Origin: CAYGWP01 sp964353455 | Lineage (GTDB): Bacteria > Planctomycetota > Phycisphaerae > FEN-1346 | Length of the DNA: 13,522 bases | Direction: 5' to 3' | NCBI GenBank assembly: GCA_964353455.1 | Contig: CAYGWP010000397.1 | Location: 1 to 13,522, forward strand | Shown: in pieces, positions 1 through 6,402 of the stretch | Numbering within the stretch: the first letter of the stretch is position 1 | Layout: each line of letters starts with the position of its first letter | Position numbers and translations under genes: made by a program | The notes under the pieces: generated by a model | Told to the model about the DNA's origin: nothing | The model's database searches: none | Seen by the model: the letters and a program-made list of their open reading frames with translations, nothing else

Positions 1-129
1 CACACGCTCCGCAAACGTGGCCCTGATCCGGCCGCCGCCTTCAAGGCCGCCCTCGACCAACTCGCCCAAGACCCCGACGCCGACCCCTTCACGCTCCTCT
101 TCCCCAAAACTCGCCCCAAGCGCACGTAA
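1..129 (+). CDS. C-terminal end of an unidentified protein (partial)
   Basis: An open frame enters from the left edge in frame 1 and ends at TAA (127-129), giving 42 residues. The fragment is rich in Ala, Asp and Pro and ends with a basic Pro-Lys-Arg tail (KTRPKRT). It contains no recognisable domain, so no function is offered. The codons strongly favour C in the third position, as expected for a real gene of this genome. It lies 79 bases before the next start and points the same way. No terminator hairpin is visible between them, but a separate promoter (161-188) suggests the next gene has its own transcript. It could also be a chance open frame, because only 43 codons are visible. Confidence 0.45.
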   Translation, partial: HTLRKRGPDPAAAFKAALDQLAQDPDADPFTLLFPKTRPKRT

Positions 130-160
130 CTGACCCATTACACACCATGCAAGAATTCCG

Positions 161-188
161 TTGCATTGGTCCACGGGGTTCTTACAAT
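161..188 (+). promoter_or_regulatory. sigma70-like promoter for the 209 gene
   Basis: A TTGCAT box (161-166) and a TACAAT box (183-188) are separated by 16 bases. A start of transcription near 195 would leave a leader of about 14 bases, just enough to carry the purine-rich Shine-Dalgarno stretch at 198-204. The match to consensus is good at -10 and moderate at -35. Confidence 0.5.
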
Positions 189-208
189 GCGCGGGCAGGG
201 GAGGCGGT

Positions 209-688
209 GTGGCCAGTGTCGTGCCCTTGCGGGGGCCGATGGGCGTCTGCCTCGGCCGGGAGGGTCGGGCGATTCAGAGTTCACGTGGGGCTTGGTGTGT
301 GGCGCTGGGGATGCTCGGCGTCGGACTGGCCCTGGTGGGCGTCGGCCTGGCCATGTCGGGCCGCGCGGACTCATTTGCCTTCGGGCAGGCGCCGGGCGGT
401 CGCGCGGCGGGACAGGACGTCATCATCGCCACGCAGTCGCTGGGCGATAACGAGGTCATGATCTGCCTCGTTGACACCGCCCAGCAGCGTCTGCTCGTGT
501 ATCTGGCCGATGCCCGCCGCAGCCGCCTGAAACTCGTTGCGGCGCGCGATATCTCGGCCGACTGGTCGATGGTGGACTTCAACAACGATCCGCCGACGCC
601 CAAGGAAGTCCGGGCCGGCGCGGAGAAGGCCGCGAAAGGGCTACGCCCCGCGGCGCCGGAAACGCCGAAGCCGGCGGTTGCTCCTTAG
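209..688 (+). CDS. small single-pass membrane protein of unknown function
   Basis: This gene encodes a 159-residue protein that I do not recognise. The GTG at 209 is preferred because GGGGAGG (198-204) lies just upstream at proper spacing; an in-frame ATG at 239 and a TTG at 161 are alternatives. After about 30 basic or polar residues comes a hydrophobic segment (about residues 30-49, from WCVALGML to LAMSG), likely one membrane helix or an uncleaved signal. A short folded region follows (about 67-125) with hydrophobic strands such as NEVMICLVDT and RLLVYLAD, and then an Ala/Pro/Lys-rich tail. The part beyond the helix is probably outside the cytoplasmic membrane. The HTH membrane protein begins 58 bases downstream in the same direction, so the two may work together, although a TATAAT box lies between them. 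The gene is very probably real; its function is unknown. Confidence 0.7.
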   Translation: MASVVPLRGPMGVCLGREGRAIQSSRGAWCVALGMLGVGLALVGVGLAMSGRADSFAFGQAPGGRAAGQDVIIATQSLGDNEVMICLVDTAQQRLLVYLADARRSRLKLVAARDISADWSMVDFNNDPPTPKEVRAGAEKAAKGLRPAAPETPKPAVAP

Positions 689-691
689 GTG

Positions 692-722
692 TATAATATC
701 TGAAAGGCCGCTTGCGGCGGCC
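692..722 (+). promoter_or_regulatory. possible -10 box and leader hairpin before the HTH gene
   Basis: A perfect TATAAT (692-697) lies between the two genes, but no credible -35 box stands 15-19 bases upstream. A hairpin follows (GGCCGC at 706-711, loop 712-716, GCGGCC at 717-722), ending 11 bases before the GAGGAGG ribosome-binding site. It may be a weak internal promoter with a structured leader, or chance. Confidence 0.3.
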
Positions 723-746
723 GATCCAAGAGCGAGGAGGCCTCTC

Positions 747-1613
747 GTGGATTTCATGAGTTTCGAAGAAGTCAAGCAGCGCCTGGGCAAGACCGACGCC
801 GAAATCGAGGAGATGCGCAAAAAAGGCGAACTCCGCGCGTTTCGCGACGGCGCCACGTGGAAGTTCCGCAAGGAGGACATTGAGGCCCTGGCTGCCGCGG
901 CCCCGCCCGCCGACGGGAAGGAGGCCGGCGACACCCTCATGAGCATCGACGCCGACATCCTGTTCGCCGAGGAGGAGGAGGTCCCGGCCGACAGCGCCGC
1001 CGAGACCTGGATCGCCGCCGACACCGAGGGCGTGTTCCCGGCTGGCCCGGCGGCGGCCGAGCAGCCGCGCGGCGTGACCGAGGCCATGTCGGCCCCGGAG
1101 ACCGAGCCGGCCCCGCTGGCCCTCAGCCCCGAGACGGACGAGTCGAGCCTCGGAGCGGTCCTCAGCGAAGAAGAACTCGGCGCCGGGGCGGAGGCCGAAG
1201 GCCCCGTCATCGCCGTCGATGCCGAGAGCGGCCTGGCCCAGGTCGTTCCGTCGGGCGGGTCGGCGGCAGTCGCCCCGAGCCGCACGCGCATCGTCACGCT
1301 GATCGAGCCGCCGGCCCATCACGGCGAATTCACGTTCCTCCTGGCCGTGACGGCGCTCGCGCTGGCCTGCGCCGCGCTCGTCGTGATCTTCGCCATGACG
1401 GCCGCGGGGTTCCCGGCCAACACCGCCATCATGGAAGGCAGCCCGCAGATGCAGGGCCCCTCCGGGAGCGCGTTCTTCCTGATGGCCCTGATGGGCACCG
1501 GGTCAACGCCGCTCGTCGTCGTGGTGGTGGTGGCGGTGATCGCGGCCATTGCCGTGCTTGTCGGCTACGTGTTCCAGAAGCAGCGGGCCGCACGCGAGGC
1601 CCTGAGCGCCTGA
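747..1613 (+). CDS. HTH (MerR/excisionase-type) protein with two C-terminal membrane helices
   Basis: This gene encodes 288 residues starting at GTG 747. GAGGAGG (734-740) sits six bases upstream; the ATG at 756 would be too far from it. Residues 4-48 match the excisionase/HTH_17 pattern: SFEEVKQRLGK, then a recognition-helix region, then GELRAFRDGATWKFRKEDIEAL, where the wing carries the usual arginine, tryptophan and lysine residues. An acidic, Ala/Pro-rich, probably disordered linker follows (about 52-185), including a DADILFAEEEE patch. Two hydrophobic helices lie at about 195-219 and 255-276, and the end is short and basic (QKQRAAREALSA). The expected topology places the HTH in the cytoplasm with a membrane-tethered tail. 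HTH_17 domains usually bind DNA, but in this architecture the target is unknown and the domain could instead bind protein. It lies between a small membrane protein and an OmpA-like lipoprotein on the same strand. Confidence 0.8.
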   Translation: MDFMSFEEVKQRLGKTDAEIEEMRKKGELRAFRDGATWKFRKEDIEALAAAAPPADGKEAGDTLMSIDADILFAEEEEVPADSAAETWIAADTEGVFPAGPAAAEQPRGVTEAMSAPETEPAPLALSPETDESSLGAVLSEEELGAGAEAEGPVIAVDAESGLAQVVPSGGSAAVAPSRTRIVTLIEPPAHHGEFTFLLAVTALALACAALVVIFAMTAAGFPANTAIMEGSPQMQGPSGSAFFLMALMGTGSTPLVVVVVVAVIAAIAVLVGYVFQKQRAAREALSA

Positions 1614-1648
1614 TCGTTGAGCACCCGGTTGTCCGGGCATCGTGCCCT

Positions 1649-1665
1649 TCGGGGGGAGGCCCCGA
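1649..1665 (+). other. small GC-rich hairpin in the 1614-1722 spacer
   Basis: TCGGGG (1649-1654) pairs with CCCCGA (1660-1665) across a five-base loop, in the gap before the lipoprotein gene. CCCGG (1624-1628) and CCGGG (1633-1637) form another short pair just upstream. Neither has a T tract, so they look like leader structure rather than an intrinsic terminator. I found no clear promoter in this spacer. Confidence 0.3.
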
Positions 1666-1722
1666 GAGGGAGTCGTTTCGCTTCATCAAGACGTGCGTTT
1701 GACCCAGGAAAGGAGACTTCAG

Positions 1723-2532
1723 ATGCAACGGGTTTCGGTGGCCGTGCTGGTGGCCCTGGTGGGAGTGACGGCGCTCTCGTCCGTGGGCTGTGTGGATGAA
1801 GCCAAGTACAATGCGGTCCTCCTGAGGAACCGCGAACAGGAGAAACTGATCCAGGAGAAGGAGGCCCAACTGGCCGGCCTGAATGAGCGGGTGACGGCCC
1901 TGACGGCCCGCGCGCAGGACGCCCAGAACGCCCTTTCCGCCAAGGACGATCACCTGGCCGCCGTCTCGCGCGAACGCGACGAGGTACGCAGGGCGTTCAA
2001 CCAACTGCTGGACGCTTACAAGAAACTCTCTGACCGGCCGCCGGTCGTCGGCCCCGCAGGCATCGCCAAGGAAGTCCTCATCGAAATCCGCCAACTCGCC
2101 GACCAGTATCCCGGCCTGTTCGTGTTCGACGAGGCCACCGGCACACTGAGGTTTGCCGCCGACATCACCTTTGATTCTGGTTCGAACGCCGTGAAGCCCG
2201 ATGCGCGGGCGGCCCTCACGAAACTCGGCATGATCCTGACGGCTGATGTGGCCAGGAACATCCGCGTCGCTATCAGGGGCCACACCGACACCGATCGGGT
2301 CGTCAAGCCCGCGACAGTGGCGCTCCTGAAGGAACTCAACAAGTCCACCACCAACCAGGGCCTGAGCGAGGCCCGCGCCGAGGCGGTGGCCGACATCCTG
2401 ATGGCCGCCAAGGTCGAACGCAGCCGCATCACCACCAAGGGCGCCGGCGACCTCGAGCCCATCGCCGACAATAAGACCGCCGAGGGCAAGGCCAAGAACC
2501 GCCGCGTCGAAATCATCCTCTCAGGCTCGTGA
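1723..2532 (+). CDS. OmpA-family peptidoglycan-binding lipoprotein
   Basis: This gene encodes 269 residues; the ATG at 1723 follows AGGAGA (1711-1716) at ideal spacing. The N-terminus is a signal peptide with a lipobox-like end (SVGC, residues 20-23), so the mature protein probably begins at a lipidated Cys23. Its -3 residue is Ser rather than the usual Leu. Residues about 28-103 are charged and heptad-like, a likely coiled-coil stalk. Residues about 145-266 form an OmpA C-terminal domain: ITFDSGS, IRGHTDTD (Asp189), LSEARA (Arg218), then KNRRVEIIL. In this family the GHTD aspartate and the following arginine grip diaminopimelate of peptidoglycan. The spacing between them is longer than usual, suggesting an inserted loop. 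The likely role is anchoring an outer layer to the cell wall. The gene is 109 bases after the HTH membrane gene and ends at a strong hairpin. Confidence 0.88.
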   Translation: MQRVSVAVLVALVGVTALSSVGCVDEAKYNAVLLRNREQEKLIQEKEAQLAGLNERVTALTARAQDAQNALSAKDDHLAAVSRERDEVRRAFNQLLDAYKKLSDRPPVVGPAGIAKEVLIEIRQLADQYPGLFVFDEATGTLRFAADITFDSGSNAVKPDARAALTKLGMILTADVARNIRVAIRGHTDTDRVVKPATVALLKELNKSTTNQGLSEARAEAVADILMAAKVERSRITTKGAGDLEPIADNKTAEGKAKNRRVEIILSGS

Positions 2533-2562
2533 CGGCAGCGAGCGGCGGAAGTTGATGAATAG

Positions 2563-2602
2563 CGGGCGGTCGCGCCAACCGCGCGGCCGCCCGATATATT
2601 TA
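2563..2602 (+). terminator. intrinsic-type terminator after the OmpA-like gene
   Basis: A 13-base-pair stem (2563-2575 with 2581-2593, one G-U pair, five-base loop CAACC) is followed directly by ATATATTTA. It starts 30 bases after the stop codon. The long GC stem and weak A/T run fit a terminator, although the run is not pure T. Confidence 0.6.
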
Positions 2603-2626
2603 GCCGCCGGTGAATACACCGGCGGC
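2603..2626. repeat. perfect 10-bp palindrome carrying a TTTAGCC tag
   Basis: GCCGCCGGTG (2603-2612) and CACCGGCGGC (2617-2626) pair perfectly around AATA. On the minus strand it lies just past the stop of the 2633-3817 gene and is followed by TAAATATATC, so it may end that transcript. The left end, ATATTTAGCCG (2596-2606), recurs identically at 10039-10049 beside another hairpin, which suggests a dispersed repeat family. Confidence 0.55.
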
Positions 2627-2632
2627 ATAACA

Positions 2633-3817
2633 TTACTTGCCCTTCGCCCCCAGCCCCAGCGCATCGCGCACCGCCGGCCACACGTCGCGCGTCTCGAACG
2701 GCTTGCCCGACGACCACACGAGCGGCACCGGCACGCCGAAGAATCGCGCCGAGACCAGCGGCGCGCCCGAAGTCTCGAACTCCCCCCGCCCGCCGGACGC
2801 GCGGCACCGGAGCGCGATGCGGTCGAAGTCGATCATCCCCGCGCCGGCCAGCGGCGCCGACCGCAGGCCCGCCGGCAAGTCCGCCAGCCACACGAGCGTG
2901 GCAGCGCTCATGCGCCCCTCGCCAGAGTCCAGGAAGATATCGACCTCCGGCGCCCCTTGCGCCGGCTGTGCATAGCCGATCGCGAAGTCGCCGGTTCCGA
3001 CGACAGGCCCGCCCGGAGTCGCCCGCGTCCACGGCGCAAGGGCGAGGCCGCGCAGCATCAGCCGCACCCTCGGCGCAGTCGCCCGGCCGTCGGTCCGGCC
3101 CCAGTCGGCCGCAAGGTCCATCGTCGCATGGACATCCGTAGCATCGCCCGGCTGCCCGCCGCCGAGCGCCAAGCACTTCACGTCGGCCTTGAGGCCCTCG
3201 AAGATGCCGCGCTCCGACGTGGGGCTGAACCGCACGGACGCAAGCGGCAGCGTCTCCGCCCGCTCATTTGGCGGCCCCTTCGCGTCCGGCGCAAAGAGCC
3301 ACACCGCGTACTCCGTCATGTTCGAGAGGACAGCCGCCCGGACCTCGGTCCTCAACCGCCGGCCGCCCGCGTCGAACACGAGTTCCAGCCGCTCCACCGC
3401 GAGCGACATGAGGCGCGTCGAGCCGCCCGGCTGAACCAGCCGCTGGTTCAGGGCCGCCAGCGTCTCCGCCGGTCCCGCCCCGGCGAGGACGAGCCGCCCG
3501 CGCGCGGCACGCACGTACCATCCATACACGTTGGATTCTGCCGAGAGGTCGTCGAGCCGGAGCGCTAGCGTTCCATGCTCGGTGGCCCATGTGAGTTCAA
3601 GGGCATCGGCCGCGGCGGTCGATGGGCCGGTCGGCCGGGCATTTGTCACGTCGGCCTTGCACCGCAGGTGCGATTCCAGTTCCGCCGCCACGGCGCGCCC
3701 GTATGCGCTGCCGCGCACGGCCAGGCCGTAAACCGCCAGGATGATGATCGGCCCGAGCACGCCCACGACCAGCAGCGCTGCGACGACCCGGCGGACGTGT
3801 TTTTTTCGTAGGGGCAT
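2633..3817 (-). CDS. membrane-anchored envelope protein of unknown function
   Basis: This gene encodes 394 residues that I do not recognise. The start at 3817 (MPLRKKHVRR) is chosen because the frame upstream runs into an intergenic repeat whose translation (PLPLRERVAEG, PHPQPLSHKGRG) is a familiar spurious peptide. No strong ribosome-binding site is visible. A basic N-terminus is followed by one hydrophobic helix (about residues 11-31, VVAALLVVGVLGPIIILAVY), so the remaining roughly 360 residues are probably extracytoplasmic. They alternate short hydrophobic strands with polar turns (for example LALRLDDL, RLELVFDA, VRLMLRGLAL), which suggests a beta-rich fold. No catalytic motif stands out. 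An AsmA-like or lipid-transfer fold is possible but not shown. It converges on the OmpA-like gene across paired hairpins and is separated from aroC by a 223-base repeat-filled gap. Confidence 0.7.
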   Translation of the reverse strand: MPLRKKHVRRVVAALLVVGVLGPIIILAVYGLAVRGSAYGRAVAAELESHLRCKADVTNARPTGPSTAAADALELTWATEHGTLALRLDDLSAESNVYGWYVRAARGRLVLAGAGPAETLAALNQRLVQPGGSTRLMSLAVERLELVFDAGGRRLRTEVRAAVLSNMTEYAVWLFAPDAKGPPNERAETLPLASVRFSPTSERGIFEGLKADVKCLALGGGQPGDATDVHATMDLAADWGRTDGRATAPRVRLMLRGLALAPWTRATPGGPVVGTGDFAIGYAQPAQGAPEVDIFLDSGEGRMSAATLVWLADLPAGLRSAPLAGAGMIDFDRIALRCRASGGRGEFETSGAPLVSARFFGVPVPLVWSSGKPFETRDVWPAVRDALGLGAKGK

Positions 3818-3875
3818 CGGTCTCGAGTCGCACCTGGTATTACAACGCCAGTTGAGCCTTTGGGCGGCGCAGTTC

Positions 3876-3975
3876 ACCCCTCTCCCCTTGTGGGAGAGGG
3901 GTTGGGGGTGAGGGGGCGAATCACGGCAACCCCTCACCCGGCCTTCGGCCACCCTCTCCCGCAAGGGGAGAGGGT
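3876..3975. repeat. composite intergenic repeat of three nested hairpins
   Basis: Outer arms: CCCCTCTCCC (3877-3886) pairs with GGGAGAGGGG (3892-3901), and ACCCTCTCCC (3951-3960) pairs with GGGAGAGGGT (3966-3975). Between them GGGTGAGGGG (3906-3915) can pair with CCCCTCACCC (3930-3939), followed by GGCC-TTC-GGCC (3940-3950). The two ends are also complementary to each other. From memory, this CCCTCTCCC...GGGAGAGGG plus GGGGGTGAGGGG pattern is a dispersed repeat found in many unrelated bacteria. It fills most of the gap between the unknown gene and aroC and encodes nothing. Confidence 0.75.
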
Positions 3976-3999
3976 AACGGCACAGCACAGGCTAAACAT

Positions 4000-4026
4000 G
4001 TGCGGAGACCCGCCGCGCCACTATTC
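4000..4026. repeat. 27-base repeat, copy A (half of a hairpin element)
   Basis: This stretch, containing GCGGAGACCCGCCGCGCCAC, is identical over 27 bases to 7989-8015. Here the left arm that would complete the hairpin is missing and replaced by unrelated sequence. It lies 14 bases beyond the aroC stop (minus strand). No function is evident beyond possible transcript-end structure. Confidence 0.7.
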
Positions 4027-4040
4027 AACCTTAAGGTGCT

Positions 4041-5186
4041 CTAAATGTCGGATACCGCTCTTCGCCACGCCTCGTACGCGGCCCGCATCTGGCGAAGGCT
4101 GTCGCCGCCGAACTTCTCGATCATCGCCCCCGCCAGTTCGGTCGCCACGACGGCCTCGACGACCACGCTTGCGGCCGGCACGGCGCACACGTCGCTCCGC
4201 TCGTACGTCGCCTCCTCGGCCGCCTTCGTGCGGAGGTTGATCGAAGGGAGCGGTTTTCTCAGGGTCGAGATCGGTTTCATGGCGGCCCTGATGACCACGG
4301 GCTGGCCGTTGGTCATGCCGCCCTCGATGCCGCCGGCGTTGTTGGTCGCGCGCGTGAAGCCGAGGGCCGGCCCGCCGCGGGCGCTGGCGCCAAAGCCTAT
4401 CGGATCGTGGACCTGGCTGCCCGGCCGCTCGGCGGCGCCGAAGCCGAGGCCGAACTCGACCGCCTTGATCGCCTGGATGCTGATGACCGCGCGGGCGAGG
4501 CGCCCGTCGAGTTTCTCCGTCCACTGCGTGTGTCCGCCGAGGCCGGGCGGGAGGCCCGTCGCCACGCACTCGATTATGCCGCCGAGCGTGTCGCCGGCCT
4601 TGCCCGCGGCATCAATGGCGGCCTTCATCGCCGGTTCCGCGGCCGGGTCGGGCGAGAAGACGGCGCTGGCATCGCGCCGGGCGCGCCGCTCGGCGACGGC
4701 CGCCGGCACTTCCGCCGCGACCGGCCCGATGCGGGTCACGTATGCCAGGACGTCGATGCCGAACTCCGCGAGGAGCGACTTCGCCATCGCCCCGGCGGCC
4801 ACCCGGCCCGCCGTCTCACGGGCGCTCGCACGCTCCAGAATGTTACGCATGTCTGGTTCGAGATATTTAAGCGCACCCGCAAGGTCGGCGTGGCCGGGCC
4901 GCGGCCGCGAAACCTCCGGGCACTCCTCCAGACGCGAATCCCGGTTCCGGACCGCCAGCACGACCGGCCCCGGAAGCGTGCGCCCGTGGCGGACCCCGGC
5001 CAGGACCTCGACGCGGTCCTGCTCGATCTCCTGCCGCGCGCCGCGGCCGTAGCCGTCCTGGCGGCGGGCGAGGTCGGCGTCGATCCGCGCGGTATCGACG
5101 GCGAGGCCCGCCGGAAGGCCCTCGATGAGGGCCACGATTGCCGGGCCGTGCGATTCGCCGGCCGTTCGAACCTTCAACCTGCTCAT
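4041..5186 (-). CDS. aroC: chorismate synthase
   Basis: The product converts 5-enolpyruvylshikimate-3-phosphate to chorismate, the last shared step of aromatic amino acid and folate precursor synthesis. It uses reduced FMN and acts in the cytoplasm. It has 381 residues, a normal length. Family signatures are present in order: AGESHG near the N-terminus (residues 9-14), RRQDGYGRG, SRPRPGHADLAG, ERASARETAGR, GGIEGGMTNGQPV and RSDVCAVPAAS near the C-terminus. The start at 5186 gives the classic short lead (MSRLKVRTAGESHG); the ribosome-binding site is weak. purC lies 80 bases upstream on the same strand, so the two could share a transcript, although a palindrome occupies the gap. The gene ends beside the 27-base repeat copy A. 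No key residue appears to be missing. Confidence 0.97.
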   Translation of the reverse strand: MSRLKVRTAGESHGPAIVALIEGLPAGLAVDTARIDADLARRQDGYGRGARQEIEQDRVEVLAGVRHGRTLPGPVVLAVRNRDSRLEECPEVSRPRPGHADLAGALKYLEPDMRNILERASARETAGRVAAGAMAKSLLAEFGIDVLAYVTRIGPVAAEVPAAVAERRARRDASAVFSPDPAAEPAMKAAIDAAGKAGDTLGGIIECVATGLPPGLGGHTQWTEKLDGRLARAVISIQAIKAVEFGLGFGAAERPGSQVHDPIGFGASARGGPALGFTRATNNAGGIEGGMTNGQPVVIRAAMKPISTLRKPLPSINLRTKAAEEATYERSDVCAVPAASVVVEAVVATELAGAMIEKFGGDSLRQMRAAYEAWRRAVSDI

Positions 5187-5228
5187 GGCGTTTCTCGCGA
5201 TGCGAAAACCTTACGCCTGCCGGTGTGC

Positions 5229-5248
5229 CCCGCCGCTGCCGCGGCGGG
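5229..5248. other. perfect 8-bp palindrome between purC and aroC
   Basis: CCCGCCGC (5229-5236) and GCGGCGGG (5241-5248) pair around TGCC. It lies 18 bases past the purC stop and 42 bases before the aroC start, both on the minus strand. No T tract follows on either strand, so it may trim or stabilise a shared transcript rather than end it. Confidence 0.45.
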
Positions 5249-5266
5249 CTCGAAAATCGCGAAATA

Positions 5267-6157
5267 TCAACTAAACTTCTTGCCCGTGATGCGTTCGTAC
5301 GCTTCGACATATTTAGCCCGCGTGTTCGTGACGATGTCCTCCGGCAGATCCGGCCCCGGCGGGGTGCGCTTCCACCACGAGAGCGTATCGAGCCAGTTGC
5401 GGAGGAACTGCTTGTCGAAACTCGGCTGGTCGTGGCCCGGCTCGTACGTGTCGGCGGGCCAGAACCGCGAGGAGTCGGGCGTCAGGACCTCATCGACGAG
5501 GATGATCTCGCCGGCGGCCTCGCCCCACTCGAACTTCGTGTCGGCGATGATGATGCCGCGCCCGCGGGCGTACTCGGCGGCCTTCTCGTACACCGCGATG
5601 CTGCGGTCGCGGAGGGTCGTCGCGGCCTTCTCGCCGAGCATCTCCGCCGCACGCTCCAGCGAGATGTTCTCATCGTGGCCCGTGTCGGCCTTCGTCGCGG
5701 GCGTGAAGATGGGCTGCGGCAGCCGGTCGCACTGCTTCAGGCCCGGCGGCAACTTCACCCCGCACACCGTCCCCGATTGCTGGTACTCCTTCCAGCCCGA
5801 CCCGGCCAGGTATCCGCGGACGACGCACTCGACCGCGAAGACTTTTGCCTTTCGGCAGAGCATGGTGCGGCCGGCGAGGAGACGAGCGTGGGCCTTGGCG
5901 GGCGGGGGCATCCGCCGCACGTCGGCCGTGACGAGGTGGTTGGGCGTGATGTCCTTCAGGAACTCGAACCACCAGAGGCTGAGGCCCGTCAGCAGCCGGC
6001 CCTTGTCGGGGATGCCCGTCGGCATGATCACATCGTACGCGCTGATGCGGTCGCTGGCGACGATGAGCAGCCGGTCGCCGAGGTCGTACACATCGCGGAC
6101 CTTGCCGCGGCGGACCTTGAGGCCCTTGAGGCTCGTCTCTCGGACGACTTGGCCCAT
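5267..6157 (-). CDS. purC: phosphoribosylaminoimidazole-succinocarboxamide (SAICAR) synthase
   Basis: The product joins carboxyaminoimidazole ribotide and aspartate using ATP to make SAICAR, a step of de novo purine synthesis in the cytoplasm. The start at 6157 is set by GGAGG a few bases upstream on the minus strand, giving 296 residues; the open frame extends further upstream without support. Motifs in order: RRGKVRDVYDLGD (nucleotide binding), ASDRISAYDVIMPTGIPDKG, VFAVECVVRGYLAGSGW, FTPATKADTGHDENIS, IIADTKFEWG and ILVDEVLTPDSSRFW. The length resembles the roughly 300-residue form (as in yeast Ade1) rather than the shorter form of about 237 residues in E. coli. aroC follows after 80 bases on the same strand. 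A terminator-like hairpin sits in the leader at 6211-6249. Identification is firm. Confidence 0.97.
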   Translation of the reverse strand: MGQVVRETSLKGLKVRRGKVRDVYDLGDRLLIVASDRISAYDVIMPTGIPDKGRLLTGLSLWWFEFLKDITPNHLVTADVRRMPPPAKAHARLLAGRTMLCRKAKVFAVECVVRGYLAGSGWKEYQQSGTVCGVKLPPGLKQCDRLPQPIFTPATKADTGHDENISLERAAEMLGEKAATTLRDRSIAVYEKAAEYARGRGIIIADTKFEWGEAAGEIILVDEVLTPDSSRFWPADTYEPGHDQPSFDKQFLRNWLDTLSWWKRTPPGPDLPEDIVTNTRAKYVEAYERITGKKFS

Positions 6158-6210
6158 GGTTTCCTCCGGTTGTGCGGCCCCCTTTTTAGCCCGCGGAGGC
6201 CGCGCCTGCC

Positions 6211-6249
6211 AGAAAAATAAAGCGCAGAGAGAGGCTCTCGCTTCTGCGC
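6211..6249 (-). terminator. intrinsic-terminator-like hairpin in the purC leader
   Basis: On the minus strand GCGCAGA pairs with TCTGCGC (6243-6249 with 6222-6228). A further short GAG/CTC pairing and small loop lie inside, and TTTATTTTTCT follows (6211-6221). It ends about 54 bases before the purC start codon. No minus-strand gene lies upstream to be terminated (6403-7959 is on the plus strand). It may therefore attenuate purC or block readthrough from further upstream. Confidence 0.45.
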
Positions 6250-6307
6250 GGCCGCCCAAGCGCCGCCGGCCGCTCCGCCGACAATCAGGATGCGAAAAGG
6301 TTTTCAG

Positions 6308-6335
6308 TTGAGAGCGGCGCGGGGCGCTCTATAAT
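6308..6335 (+). promoter_or_regulatory. strong sigma70-like promoter for the GH10-like gene
   Basis: TTGAGA (6308-6313) and a perfect TATAAT (6330-6335) are spaced by 16 bases, the best promoter match in the window. Transcription would begin near 6342, leaving a leader of about 60 bases before the GTG at 6403. It also marks the plus-strand end of the 245-base divergent spacer shared with purC. Confidence 0.65.
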
Positions 6336-6402
6336 CCGATGCAGGCTTACGAGTGCCCTGCGGCCGGGACGGCCGCCAGCGCAGGAAGCGAGACCACGCG
6401 CC

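Noticed and set aside
3800..3806. Run of seven T (A on the coding strand) near the start of the 2633-3817 gene, a possible slippage site
   Set aside because: The downstream frame stays open for the whole gene and no alternative frame is useful, so programmed slippage is not supported.
3876..3975. CRISPR-like arrangement of repeated arms
   Set aside because: The repeated units are inverted arms of nested hairpins, not regularly spaced direct repeats with spacers.
3818..3988. N-terminal extension of the 2633-3817 gene
   Set aside because: It translates the composite intergenic repeat into a peptide familiar as a spurious product; the basic N-terminus and membrane helix begin at 3817.
5303..5314. 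ATATTTAGCCCG inside purC, similar to the hairpin tag
   Set aside because: It encodes conserved C-terminal residues (RAKYVEA) and has no adjacent inverted repeat, so it is coincidence.
4407..6311. 634-codon plus-strand open frame opposite aroC and purC
   Set aside because: It is an antisense shadow of two well-identified minus-strand genes, made possible by high GC; its translation is Arg/Ala-rich with no domain.
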